Counted from the stretch's first letter, positions 23,317-33,416 are shown. The stretch is 64,000 nt of DNA from Burkholderiaceae bacterium (GCA_027493945.1 JAOSJU010000001.1:2848484-2912483); one strand, 5' to 3'. Translations and numbers: made by a program. Notes: generated by a model not told the origin, from the letters alone.

Positions 23317-24752
23317 CTATTCGATCGCCTTTGCCATGTCCTCGACGACCTTCTTCGCGTCGCCGAACACCATCATGGTGCGGTCCATGTAGAACAGCTC
23401 GTTGTCGAGCCCCGCGTAGCCCGAGGCCATCGAGCGCTTGTTCACGATGACCTGGCGCGCCTTGTAGGCCTCGAGGATCGGCATGCCGGCGATCGGCGAC
23501 TTCGGGTCTTTCGCGGCCGGGTTGACCACGTCGTTGGCGCCCAGCACCAGCACCACGTCGGTGTCGCCGAACTCGGAGTTGATGTCTTCCATCTCGAAGA
23601 CCTGGTCGTAGGGCACCTCGGCCTCGGCGAGCAGCACGTTCATGTGGCCCGGCATGCGCCCGGCCACCGGGTGGATCGCGAATTTCACGCTGACGCCACG
23701 CTCGATCAGCTTGTCGGCGAGTTCCTTCAGCGGGTGCTGCGCGCGGGCCACCGCCAGGCCGTAGCCGGGGACGATGATCACGCTGTCGGCGTTGGTGAGC
23801 AGGAAGGCCGCGTCGTCGGCCGAGCCCGACTTCACCGGCCGCTGTTCCTTCGCGCCGCCGCCAGCCGCGGCAGCGGTCTCGCCGCCGAAGCCGCCCAGGA
23901 GCACGTTGAAGAACGAGCGGTTCATCGCCTTGCACATGATGTACGACAGGATCGCGCCCGACGATCCGACCAGCGAGCCGGCGATGATCAGCATGCTGTT
24001 GTTCAGCGAAAAGCCGATGCCGGCGGCCGCCCAGCCCGAGTAGCTGTTCAGCATCGACACCACCACCGGCATGTCGGCGCCGCCGATCGGGATGATGATC
24101 AGCACGCCGAGCACGAAGGCGAGGATCGTCATGATCCAGAACGGCGTCCACTGCTGCGTGAGGAAGAACCACAGCCCGAAGCCGAGCATCGCGAGCGCGA
24201 GCACCAGGTTCAGCATGTGCTGGCCGGCGAACACCACCGGCGCGCCCCGGAACAGCCTGAACTTGTACTTGCCCGACAGCTTGCCGAAGGCGATCACCGA
24301 GCCCGAGAAGGTGATCGCGCCGACGAAGGTGCCGATGAACAGTTCGAGCCGGTTGCCCATCGGGATCGGCTGGCCGTGCTCGACGATGTTGAACGCCCAC
24401 GGTTCGGCCACCGCCGCGATCGCGATGAACACCGCCGCCAGGCCGATCATCGAGTGCATGAACGCGACCAGCTCGGGCATCTTGGTCATCTCGACCCGCC
24501 CGGCCATGATCGTGCCGGCGGTGCCGCCCACCGCCACGCCCAACGCGACCCAGCCCAGCCCGAGCGCGCCTTCGCCGCCGGTGAGCTTCACGATCAGCGC
24601 GATCGTGGTGACGACCGCGATCGCCATGCCGACCATGCCGAAGGTGTTGCCGATCCGCGAGGTGGTCGGGTGCGACAGGCCCTTCAGCGCACGGATGAAG
24701 AAGACCGACGCGACCGGTACAGCAGGACGACGACGTTCAGGCTCAGACTCAT
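23317..24752 (-). CDS. pntB: NAD(P) transhydrogenase subunit beta PntB, apparent 1-nt frameshift near 24714-24717
   Basis: RALKGLSHPTTSRIGNTFGMVGMAIAV...IIVPGYGLAVARAQHPLKELADKLIERGVSVKFAIHPVAGRMPGHMNVLLAEAEVPYD; true N-term MSLSLNVVVLLY lies in another frame. Confidence 0.93.
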
Positions 24753-25000
24753 TTGGCGTCTCCGCGCTCTTCCGTGGCGCCGCCGCGGCGGCTGCCCAGC
24801 TTCGAAAAATCGAGTTCACCCTTGATCCAGCCGCGGTGCTCGGCGAATTTCGCCGCCGGGAACACCGTCAGCGCGGCGAAGATCGCGACGATCAGCGTGC
24901 GGCCGATACCCGGCTCGGCGAAGCGCTCGGCGATGCTCGCGCCGATGCCGATCGCCGCAACCGTCAGCAGCAGCAGGACGACGAAGCCGTTGCGGCTCAC
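24749..25000 (-). CDS. Small membrane protein encoded between pntA2 and pntB (GTG start)
   Basis: VSRNGFVVLLLLTVAAIGIGASIAERFAEPGIGRTLIVAIFAALTVFPAAKFAEHRGWIKGELDF; stop overlaps the pntB start (tcat, 24749-24752). Confidence 0.6.
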   Translation of the reverse strand: MSRNGFVVLLLLTVAAIGIGASIAERFAEPGIGRTLIVAIFAALTVFPAAKFAEHRGWIKGELDFSKLGSRRGGATEERGDAK

Positions 25001-25314
25001 GATCGCGCCTCCGCCTTCGCCTTCGGCTCCTTCTTCCTGAACATCTCGAGCATGCGGCGGGTGACCAGGAAGCCGCCGAACACGTTGACCGCCGCCAGCG
25101 CCACCGCGGCCACGCCCATGAACTTGCCCAGCGGCGTCTCGGTGAGCGCCGCGGCGAGCATCGCGCCGACGATCACGATCGCCGAGATCGCGTTGGTGAC
25201 CGCCATCAGCGGCGTGTGCAGCGCCGGGGTGACGTTCCAGACCACGTGGTAGCCGACGTAGATGGCCAGCACGAAGATGATCAGGTTGATGATAGTCGGT
25301 GAAATCGCTTCCAT
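24997..25314 (-). CDS. pntA2: NAD(P) transhydrogenase subunit alpha part 2 (membrane)
   Basis: NLIIFVLAIYVGYHVVWNVTPALHTPLMAVTNAISAIVIVGAMLAA. Confidence 0.92.
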   Translation of the reverse strand: MEAISPTIINLIIFVLAIYVGYHVVWNVTPALHTPLMAVTNAISAIVIVGAMLAAALTETPLGKFMGVAAVALAAVNVFGGFLVTRRMLEMFRKKEPKAKAEARS

Positions 25315-25380
25315 GTCGCTGCTCCGGCGCCGGGCTCGCCTGCTGATATGTGGATGTCGATGATGGGCCGCGCGCCCGGC

Positions 25381-26502
25381 TCAGGCGCGCAGCAGCTGTC
25401 CGTCGCGGCACATCAGGCAGGCCTTGACGATGTCGTCTTCGGGGTCGATCGCGAGCGCGCCGTCCTTGCCGACGATCAGCTTCAGGAAGTCGAGCACGTT
25501 GCGCGCATAGAGCGCCGACGCGTCCGCGCCCACTCTCGCCGGCAGGTTGGTCTCGCCGACCAGCGTCACGCCGTGTTTCACGACCGTCTTGCCGGTCTCG
25601 GAGAGCGGGCAGTTGCCGCCCTGCTCGACGGCGAGGTCGACGATCACCGACCCCGGCTTCATCGACTTCACCATCTCCTCGGTGACCAGCACCGGCGCGC
25701 GCCGGCCCGGGATCAGCGCGGTGGTGATCACCACGTCGGCCTGGCGGATGCGCTCGGCCACTGCCGCCGCCTGGCGCTTCATCCAGCTCTCGGGCATCGG
25801 CCGCGCGTAGCCGCCCACGCCCTGCGCGATCTCGCGCTCCTCGTCGGTCTCGAACGGCACGTCGATGAACTTCGCGCCGAGCGACTCGATCTGCTCCTTC
25901 ACCGCCGGGCGCACGTCGGAGGCCTCGATCACTGCGCCGAGGCGCTTGGCGGTGGCGATCGCCTGCAGGCCGGCGACGCCGGCCCCGAGAATGACGACGC
26001 GCGCCGCCTTGACGGTGCCGGCCGCGGTCATCAGCATCGGGAAGAAGCGCTGGTAGGCGTTGGCGGCCATCATCACCGCCTTGTAGCCGGCGATGTTGGC
26101 CTGCGAGGACAGCACGTCCATGCTCTGCGCGCGGGTCGTGCGCGGCGCCGCTTCGAGCGCGAAGGCGGTCAGCCCGGCGTCGGTGAGCCGCTGCAGGCCT
26201 TCGCGGTCGAACGGGTCGAGCATGCCCACCAGCACCGTACCGCGGCGCATCGAGCCGAGCTCGGCGGGCGACGGGGCGCGCACCTTGAGCACCGTGTCGG
26301 CGCCCAGCGCGTCGGCGGCGGTGCCGATCGACGCGCCGGCTGCCGTGTAGGCGTCGTCGGTCTGGCTGGCGGCCAGCCCGGCGCCCGTCTCGACGACGAG
26401 CTGGTGGCCGGCTGCCGCGAGCTTCTTGACGGTTTCCGCCGTCGCGGCGACCCGGGTCTCGCCCGGACGGGTCTCCGCAGGTACACCGATGCGCATGCGC
26501 AC
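25381..26502 (-). CDS. pntA1: NAD(P) transhydrogenase subunit alpha part 1
   Basis: MRIGVPAETRPGETRVAATAETVKKLAAAGHQLVVETGAG...VVILGAGVAGLQAIATAKRLGAVIEASDVRP. Confidence 0.93.
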   Translation of the reverse strand: MRMRIGVPAETRPGETRVAATAETVKKLAAAGHQLVVETGAGLAASQTDDAYTAAGASIGTAADALGADTVLKVRAPSPAELGSMRRGTVLVGMLDPFDREGLQRLTDAGLTAFALEAAPRTTRAQSMDVLSSQANIAGYKAVMMAANAYQRFFPMLMTAAGTVKAARVVILGAGVAGLQAIATAKRLGAVIEASDVRPAVKEQIESLGAKFIDVPFETDEEREIAQGVGGYARPMPESWMKRQAAAVAERIRQADVVITTALIPGRRAPVLVTEEMVKSMKPGSVIVDLAVEQGGNCPLSETGKTVVKHGVTLVGETNLPARVGADASALYARNVLDFLKLIVGKDGALAIDPEDDIVKACLMCRDGQLLRA

Positions 26503-26729
26503 TCCCCGAAGTTATCGTGATAGGTCACTGTGCATCAGCGTCTTGCGCAACGCTGGCACGACGTTCGAATCACCGCAGCGATTCAATTACGTCCGATTGA
26601 ATGACGCAGGATTTACTTGACGCTCATCTTCGGCGAATGCCTCGGCGCGTTTTCAGGAAGCTGCGCGGACGGCGGCAAACATTCGGAGCACGATAGCGAT
26701 TGCCAGCAGTATCGACTACGCCGAACTCA

Positions 26730-27032
26730 TCAAATTCCCGGGGCGCGGTCGATTCTCGACAGCGGCACGTTGATGTCGAAGGTTCGCACGCGGGGATTCG
26801 TAATACCTGCTTCCTTGATCCGGACCTCATGCATTCGCCAGTACGCCATGAGGCTCGCCTCGTCCTGAAAGCAGTAGATCCCTCCAGCTTCACCGGTATC
26901 GGCGTTCTCGGTCCAGATCTTCCAGATGAGTCCTGGCTCCCTCGCAATGCTCTCTGCCAATCCGATGAGCCTCTCGCTCATCTCGGCTCCGAACGGCCCC
27001 ACAGTGCGAAAATCGACCTGCAGCAGCTTCAT
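26730..27032 (-). CDS. YdhR-like monooxygenase
   Basis: MKLLQVDFRTVGPFGAEMSERLIGLAESIAREPGLIWKIWTENADTGEAGGIYCFQDEASLMAYWRMHEVRI. Confidence 0.75.
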   Translation of the reverse strand: MKLLQVDFRTVGPFGAEMSERLIGLAESIAREPGLIWKIWTENADTGEAGGIYCFQDEASLMAYWRMHEVRIKEAGITNPRVRTFDINVPLSRIDRAPGI

Positions 27033-27897
27033 GCACTCCTCCTTTCACGTCGCCCCTTCTGCATCACCGGAACCCCGCGGCGCGTCGAGCCGATGCCGTA
27101 CCCCTGTTGGTAGGACGCGCGCGCGATGATCCAGTACTTGGCCAGCCACCCGGCGCCTGTTCCGGACAATGCCGCGGCGATGAACGCAATCGCACCGAGC
27201 GTCGGGATCGAGATCCCGAGGATCAGCAATGCGATCGGCAGTGCATGGCCTGCCAGCAGGTACAGCGGCTGGAGCCTTGACAGTTCATCGCGCGCCGCGA
27301 GCGGCGCCCCGGATAGGTGCAGTCGTCCGCAGTAGTGCGACCACGTATACGCGCGTAACGTCAGCAGCGCGATCAGCAGGTAAGGAAGCCATCCGGTGCT
27401 CTGTCCGCCTGCGCCGAACGCAAGCGCCAGCGCCGCGCCTTCGGCGAGTCCGGTCGACACGATCAGGGGCGTGAGCGCGGGTTCGCGCCACGCGACGATT
27501 CCCTTGGCGGCGCGAAGCATGCGCGCCTGGCAGTACAGGAATACCAGTCCGACCAGTGCCGAAGCCTGCACGAGCCCCGGCACCCGGGCGGCAACCCCGG
27601 CCAACGCCAGGGCAAACAGCAGGACGGCTGCCGCCGCCTCACGCGTCATCCACGAGGTCTCGGCATGAAAGAACACATTGGGCGCCCGCAGCGGTCGGCC
27701 AAGTTCCAACCCGACGAGCGCCAGGCCCGCGGCGATCATCGCCAACGCGAGCAGCGTCATCGCAACCGTCGGTGCGGCCGGGTACGACTTTCGAGCACTG
27801 CGACGGCCAGAAGCCCGCAGCCGGCCCCGCCGAGCACGAAGTTCCCGGCGGCGCGCCAGTCCCAGTGCGTCTGGACTCGCGACAGGACATGCTTCAT
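27029..27897 (-). CDS. DMSO reductase anchor subunit (DmsC-like), apparent 1-nt frameshift near 27778-27781
   Basis: N-term MKHVLSRVQTHWDWRAAGNFVLGGAGCGLLAVAVLESR and C-term VAMTLLALAMIAAGLALVGLELGRPLRAPNVFFHAETSWMTREAAAAVLLF in different frames; start overlaps ferredoxin stop. Confidence 0.82.
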
Positions 27898-28541
27898 TTC
27901 TCGTCCCACAGGTAGAAGAAACCCGGTTCCGTACCCAGTTCTTCGTGCATCCGGAACCAGTCGTTCTCCTCGAGCAGTCGGGCAACGTTGCTCTTCGGGT
28001 CTTCGATATCGCCGAAATGCAGCGCGTCGCCGATGCAGGCGTTGACGCAGGCGGGCGTGGCGTCGGAATCGACCCCGGGCACGAGACCCCTGGCCTTGCC
28101 CTCGTCGATGCGATCGGCGCAGAACGTGCACTTCTGCGCCACACCGATGCGCTGCTGATCGAACACTTTCGCTTCGCTGTCGAGCGGATCATCTCCGTAC
28201 GCGAACCGCGCTTCGCTCACCTTGTAGCGGGCCTGATAGGGACAGGCGACCGCACAGTAGGCACAGCCGATGCAGAGGTCGTAATCCATCGTAACGATGC
28301 CGTCTTCGCGCTGACCGGTTGCCGTGGTCGGACACACCTCCATGCACGGCGGATCCGCACAATGCTGGCAGCCCACCGGCATGAAGGTACGGCGGACATT
28401 GGGGTAGTCACCCCATTCGACGTCGATCACCTTGCGCCATTGAACGCCCGGCAAGGTGGCATTGGTATGTCGACACGCAGCGGTGCAGGTCTGGCAACCG
28501 ACGCAGCGCCGAAGATCAGCGACCATCACGTAGCGGGTCAT
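27894..28541 (-). CDS. 4Fe-4S dicluster electron-transfer subunit (DmsB/PhsB-like)
   Basis: CVGCQTCTAACRHTNATLPG...CQHCADPPCMEVCPTTATG...CIGCAYCAVACPYQ...CTFCADRI motifs. Confidence 0.93.
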   Translation of the reverse strand: MTRYVMVADLRRCVGCQTCTAACRHTNATLPGVQWRKVIDVEWGDYPNVRRTFMPVGCQHCADPPCMEVCPTTATGQREDGIVTMDYDLCIGCAYCAVACPYQARYKVSEARFAYGDDPLDSEAKVFDQQRIGVAQKCTFCADRIDEGKARGLVPGVDSDATPACVNACIGDALHFGDIEDPKSNVARLLEENDWFRMHEELGTEPGFFYLWDEK

Positions 28542-31291
28542 CGAGTGGCTCCCAGACGACGTATGCGCACCTTGATCGCATCTACGCTCGACCCCGTCCC
28601 ATCCATGAGGTCGGTCGCCATCGGCACCAGGCTGTTGAGGCTCGGCGTCTTCAGATCCTTTGCATAGGGCGTCTTCCAGTGGCCGAACTGACCGATCATC
28701 ACGATGACGTCCGGACGCACTCCCTGGCGCAGAATCGCCCTGCCCGCGGTGCTTCCGATCGGCGAACTCACCTCGATCTCGTCCCCGTCGGAAATGCCGA
28801 GCTCGCGCGCCCGGCTCGCGTTGATCTGGATGCCGCCGTGACCAATGACGTTGTCGGCAACCTCCTTCATGAGCTGGATCGAGACGTTGTTGCCCCACGA
28901 GTACTGCATGCTGCGTGAGGTAAGCACCCAGAAGGGATAGTCCGAAGCCTTGACGTCGAAGTTCCGCTCCAGGATCTCGTCCCAAAGGGCATTGAGGTCC
29001 TTGAATTCCGGCAGCGGTTCGTACTCCTCCAACTGCCGATCCCACCACGTCACGCCCTGCTCGTGCAGACGGTTCGCGAGTTGTCGACCGATGCGCAACA
29101 CGCGTTCCTGGTACGGCAGTTCGTAGCGAAGCCCTTGGTCGACCATGCGCGGATGCAGGTACCACTTGATTCGGGGAAACGGCTTCACGCGGAATCCGTG
29201 CTGCTTGAAGTACTCCAGGCCATCGCTTTCGCGGCCGTCTGTGACTTCCCAACTGGCGGCCCGGCACACGGCGTCCCAGATCGCTTCGGCGTCGTGCTGC
29301 CGATCGAGCGCGAGCGAGAAATCGTAGCCCTCGCCCTTGAGCGGGATCGGAAAGACGCCGAACCCGGCGTTGAGCATCGCGTTGAATTCGCCGAGCAGGC
29401 CGATACGCCGGGCGAGTTCACCGGCGATCCAGCTGAAATCGCGCGCCTCCCCACGCGGTGCCGCGACAGGCTGACGCAGCACCCACCCCTGATGGTCGTA
29501 GTACTGCTCGAAATCCTGCGTGCCCCCCATGCGTGTCAGTTGCAGCCCCTCGAGATCCATGCAGTCGGGCAGCAGGACATCCGCAAAATGGCTGGTCTCG
29601 TCGATGGTGTAGACGAAGGACAGTTGGAACGGGAACTCCGCGATGGTTTCCGCCAGACGCTCGGTGTCGGAGAACGAGATCAGGGGGTTGCACCGATAGA
29701 CAATCCATACGTCCGGCGGTTTCGGCTTGCCCCAGGTCTGCGCCGCCCTGCCCTGCAGCCGCATCCGGGCGAGCGTGCTGCTCCCGAGCGGCTGGCCGTA
29801 CGGGCCGGTTCCGGTGTGCGGTATCAGCGTCGTGTGGCCGTGCCGCACCTCCGGGGTCGCCTGCCAGTGGGCCTTGTCGGTGGGATTGAACGGATGCGCC
29901 ATGAATCCGTCTTTGCCCGGCGTACACGACGCCATCCGGTCGATTTCCGGCCCGACGATCATCGACTTGGTGCCCGGGAGGCTGCCCGGAACCTCCAACG
30001 CGCCGACCAGCACCTGCAACACGGTGCGCGCCCAGACGCACTCGTAGGAACCCCACCCGTTGTTGACCGTCTTACCCAGCATGATCGCGACCGGCCTGAG
30101 CGGCATCACCCTGCCCTCGATCTCATGCGTCTGGCCGATGCACGCTTCCGACAGGAAGTCGTTGGCAACGCGGCGAATCTGGTCGGCGGGTACGTCGCAA
30201 ATGGTCGCCGCCCACTCCGGCGTGAAACCGCGGACATGCTCGACCAGCAGTTGATGTGCCGTTCCGACCTCCGCGTCGACATGGTTCCAGGTCTGGTCGT
30301 CCGCGCCCGTCTCCACGCCGCTGGCCTTGAAGCGGCCGACGAGGGACGGCTCCACGCCCGGCGTGTCAAAGGGCACGGCCCGCCCGCTCCTGCGATCCCA
30401 AAGCAACGGCTTGCCACTGTCCGGGGCGCGCAGGTAGTAGCCATTGGGTGCCACCAGATACGGGGCCGCAGTGCGATCCGCAAGGAACGCGGTATCGAGA
30501 TCCGCGACGCTGTGCTCATGAAGCAGCACGTGGATCATCGCGAACAGGAATGCCGGATCGGTCTTGGGCCGGATCGGTATCCACTCCGCCGCCGTGGCGC
30601 CCGTAACCGAGAGATGCGGTTCGATCTGGATACGACGCAAGCCTCGGACACGTGCATCGGCCTGGCGGCGCACGCCGGTCACGCCACCGGATGCGTCGAT
30701 GTTGTGTCCGAACGAAACGATGTAGTTGCACAGCGGCGTATCGGGAGCCACGATGAAGCCGCGGTGCCAAAGCTCCCCATACGAGTGTTCGGCGTGTTCG
30801 CACTTGACGGTCGCACCGCCCCCCAGGCTGAAGTCGATCGGCCCTCCCCAGGCAGCGAAGAGCGCCGGGAATGCGCCCATGAAGAAGAGCGGTGTGCGCG
30901 CCCCGCCGGTCGTAAACGCCAACCGCGGGTCGCCGTTCTCGTCGACCAGTCCACGATCCCGAATCGCGCGCATCCGGCCGGCGACGATTTCCAGCGCCTC
31001 GTCCCAGCCGATCTCCACCCAGCCCGGATCCTCGTTCCTGCCCTTTCGCGGATTGGTCCGCTTCATCGGCCTGAGAATGCGGTTCGGGTTGTATAGCTTC
31101 TGGATCAGTCCGTACGGCTTGACGCATACCTTGCCGTCGGCCGGATGCACGCCCTTGGCGCCGAAGTTGGGCTCGACGCGGGTCGCGACACCGTCGACCA
31201 CCTCGACGGTAAGCATGTCGGGACCATTGAAGCACTGGAAACAATAGGTCGGAACCTTGCGCTTTCCCTGCCCGGAAGCTGTCACCATCGG
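28538..31291 (-). CDS. Molybdopterin (DMSO reductase family) oxidoreductase catalytic subunit
   Basis: MVTASGQGKRKVPTYCFQCFNGPDMLTVEVVDGVATRVEPNF...KVCVKPYGLIQKLYNPNRILRPMKRTNPRKG; C-terminal molydopterin-binding domain INASRARELGISDGDEIEVSSPIGSTAGRAILRQGVRPDVI. Confidence 0.92.
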   Translation of the reverse strand, partial: PMVTASGQGKRKVPTYCFQCFNGPDMLTVEVVDGVATRVEPNFGAKGVHPADGKVCVKPYGLIQKLYNPNRILRPMKRTNPRKGRNEDPGWVEIGWDEALEIVAGRMRAIRDRGLVDENGDPRLAFTTGGARTPLFFMGAFPALFAAWGGPIDFSLGGGATVKCEHAEHSYGELWHRGFIVAPDTPLCNYIVSFGHNIDASGGVTGVRRQADARVRGLRRIQIEPHLSVTGATAAEWIPIRPKTDPAFLFAMIHVLLHEHSVADLDTAFLADRTAAPYLVAPNGYYLRAPDSGKPLLWDRRSGRAVPFDTPGVEPSLVGRFKASGVETGADDQTWNHVDAEVGTAHQLLVEHVRGFTPEWAATICDVPADQIRRVANDFLSEACIGQTHEIEGRVMPLRPVAIMLGKTVNNGWGSYECVWARTVLQVLVGALEVPGSLPGTKSMIVGPEIDRMASCTPGKDGFMAHPFNPTDKAHWQATPEVRHGHTTLIPHTGTGPYGQPLGSSTLARMRLQGRAAQTWGKPKPPDVWIVYRCNPLISFSDTERLAETIAEFPFQLSFVYTIDETSHFADVLLPDCMDLEGLQLTRMGGTQDFEQYYDHQGWVLRQPVAAPRGEARDFSWIAGELARRIGLLGEFNAMLNAGFGVFPIPLKGEGYDFSLALDRQHDAEAIWDAVCRAASWEVTDGRESDGLEYFKQHGFRVKPFPRIKWYLHPRMVDQGLRYELPYQERVLRIGRQLANRLHEQGVTWWDRQLEEYEPLPEFKDLNALWDEILERNFDVKASDYPFWVLTSRSMQYSWGNNVSIQLMKEVADNVIGHGGIQINASRARELGISDGDEIEVSSPIGSTAGRAILRQGVRPDVIVMIGQFGHWKTPYAKDLKTPSLNSLVPMATDLMDGTGSSVDAIKVRIRRLGATR

Positions 31292-31338
31292 TTTCTCCTT
31301 CGCACAGGCCGGCGGATGCATCGACGACGGACTGTCGG

Positions 31339-32493
31339 TCAGAACGAGGTTTCACCTCCGTGGTAGATCTTGATTGGTACGCCGGACAAGGGCTCGCCGC
31401 CATCGCTGCCGACCCTGTAGGTTTCCTGGAAGTACAACGAATGCGTGCGATCCTCGGTCATGATGTGCGGATGCATCGAGCACACCATGTTCTCGGGAAG
31501 CACGAAATCGTGCCCCTCGCCGATGCGAGGCATCTCGATCATGGTCATGCCGATCGAATGGCCAGAAACGTGGCCGGGGCGATACCCGCGCTCCTCGAAT
31601 GGCCTGGTGCAGACCCTGTGCACTTCTGCCGCCGTGGCACCCGCCTTCATGTGGATCCGGGCCAGCTCATGGAACTCCTGGTAGGCCACGAACATTTCCT
31701 GCGTGACGGCGTCGATGCCCCTCGGCGCCATGACGCGGGAGAACTCGACCCAATGTCCGCCTTCACCCGCGACCTCGAGACCGTACAGCACAGCATCGGT
31801 ATCTTCGAGCCTGCGCCCGGTCGGAAATACCATTTGCGGCTTGATCGACCCGTTCGGGCCCCAGCAGATCATGTCCATTGTCTTGCGGGCAGTACCGGCA
31901 GCCGCGAAATGATTCTCGGCCACCCCCATCAGTTCCGCCTCCGTCCTTCCCGGCCGGTAGGCGCCCAGGACAGCCAGCACCCCCGCCTTGTTGATGGCCA
32001 TCGAATGACGCACCGACACGAGTTCCTCTTCGCTCTTGCAAGCGCGCGCATAGTCGAAGGACGTGTCGAAGTCGACGGTCTCGATGCCGGCACTCCGAAG
32101 CGCCGCATAGTCGCGAACGTTCATCACGTAGTCGAGGCCGTAGACGCCGGTCCTGCCTGCACCTCGGGCTTTCAGGTAGCCCGCCATCCATTCGCCGCAA
32201 TGCGGCGGAAACTCGCGCGTCTCGACGAAGGTCGCGCTGTGGTCGCCGACCCAGGTCGCCTCGCGGGGGAACACGGCGACCGGATCACCGTCGAGCGGCA
32301 CGATCACATACGCGTACCGATGCAGGATATGGAAGCCGCACAGGTAGCGCACAGCGCCCTCGAACCCGGTGTACTCACTGCCGCTGACGACCAGGTAGTC
32401 CAGGCCGGCCTTCTGCATCGCGCCGCGAACATTGGCATAGCGGCGCTCGATTTCCGCACGGGTCGGAGCGTAGCGATTGACGTACTTGCTCAT
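31339..32493 (-). CDS. M24 (pita-bread/creatinase-like) family protein
   Basis: RYANVRGAMQKAGLDYLVVSGSEYTGFEGAVRYLCGF...PGHVSGHSIGMTMIEMPRIGEGHDFVLPENMVCSMHPHI. Confidence 0.82.
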   Translation of the reverse strand: MSKYVNRYAPTRAEIERRYANVRGAMQKAGLDYLVVSGSEYTGFEGAVRYLCGFHILHRYAYVIVPLDGDPVAVFPREATWVGDHSATFVETREFPPHCGEWMAGYLKARGAGRTGVYGLDYVMNVRDYAALRSAGIETVDFDTSFDYARACKSEEELVSVRHSMAINKAGVLAVLGAYRPGRTEAELMGVAENHFAAAGTARKTMDMICWGPNGSIKPQMVFPTGRRLEDTDAVLYGLEVAGEGGHWVEFSRVMAPRGIDAVTQEMFVAYQEFHELARIHMKAGATAAEVHRVCTRPFEERGYRPGHVSGHSIGMTMIEMPRIGEGHDFVLPENMVCSMHPHIMTEDRTHSLYFQETYRVGSDGGEPLSGVPIKIYHGGETSF

Positions 32494-32501
32494 GATGTCG
32501 G

Positions 32502-33416
32502 TTAGTCCTTCAGTGTCCACGAGTGTTCGAGCCCCTTGATCATCGTGGCCATGGCCTCGTTGAACGGGGTTGGCACGCCGATCTCGCGCCCGATCCTGGC
32601 GATGCCACCATTGAGCGCGTCCACTTCGGTCGCACGATGCGCAAGAACGTCCTGGAGCATGCTCGGCTTGTGCAGGTAGGCAACTTTCTTGCCATACTCG
32701 AGAAGTGCAACCGGATCGCCGTCCAGTTCGACTTCCAGCGCTTCGGCTACGGCGATTCCTTCCTTCGCCAGTGCCAGCATGACAGGCCAGACTTGCTCGC
32801 AAGCGACACCGTGCGGCAGCCGGGTCAGAGCCCCCATCGCATTCGAAGCCGAGTTGAAGATCAGCTTGGTCCATAGCGCACCACGCGCATCGGGCATCGC
32901 CGGGCACGTCATGCCGGAACGATCGATCGCATCGGCGAGCCGCTTGACCTCTTCCATGGACGCAGGCTTCGGCGCGAAGGGCCCGATCCAGGTCTTGCCG
33001 CCTGTGTCCTGGTTAACGACCCCCGGTGCAGTCACGTGTCCGGCAGGAAACGTGGTGCCGAGGATTACCCGCGGCACGTACTCGGCAATCACCTCCTCGT
33101 TGCCGACGCCGTTCTGCACCGAGCAGACTGCGCCGTCCCGGAACACCCCGGCGGTAGTTTCTATGGCCCGTCTCGTGTACAAGGTCTTGGTGGCAACGAT
33201 TCCGAACTCGCACTCCGGAATCTGACTCGCGTCAGTGTACGCGCGCACCGGCGACACGAAATCGCTCAGACCGGTCAGGCGCAGGCCATCCCGGTTGATG
33301 GCGTCGACATGTGCCGCGTCGGGATCATAGGCCCAGACTTCAACCTCCGGCAGACGAGCGAGATGCGCGCCGAAGAGGCTGCCGATCGCTCCGCATCCGA
33401 CAATGCAGACTCTCAT
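32502..33416 (-). CDS. Ketopantoate reductase (PanE/ApbA) family protein
   Basis: MRVCIVGCGAIGSLFGAHLARLPEVEVWAYDPD...VQNGVGNEEVIAEYVPRVILGTTF...ALWTKLIFNSASNAMGAL. Confidence 0.9.
   Translation of the reverse strand: MRVCIVGCGAIGSLFGAHLARLPEVEVWAYDPDAAHVDAINRDGLRLTGLSDFVSPVRAYTDASQIPECEFGIVATKTLYTRRAIETTAGVFRDGAVCSVQNGVGNEEVIAEYVPRVILGTTFPAGHVTAPGVVNQDTGGKTWIGPFAPKPASMEEVKRLADAIDRSGMTCPAMPDARGALWTKLIFNSASNAMGALTRLPHGVACEQVWPVMLALAKEGIAVAEALEVELDGDPVALLEYGKKVAYLHKPSMLQDVLAHRATEVDALNGGIARIGREIGVPTPFNEAMATMIKGLEHSWTLKD

Noticed and set aside
23644-25252. Plus-strand ORFs opposite pntAB
   Set aside because: Repetitive R/H/D/E antisense translation with no family signal.
29063-31096. 677-aa plus-strand ORF opposite the molybdopterin subunit
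   Set aside because: Antisense shadow; the minus strand encodes an intact DMSO reductase family protein.
27029-31291. Assignment of the Mo complex as DMSO reductase or tetrathionate/thiosulfate reductase
   Set aside because: Family-level similarity only; missing Tat signal and altered Fe-S motif make a substrate call unsupported.
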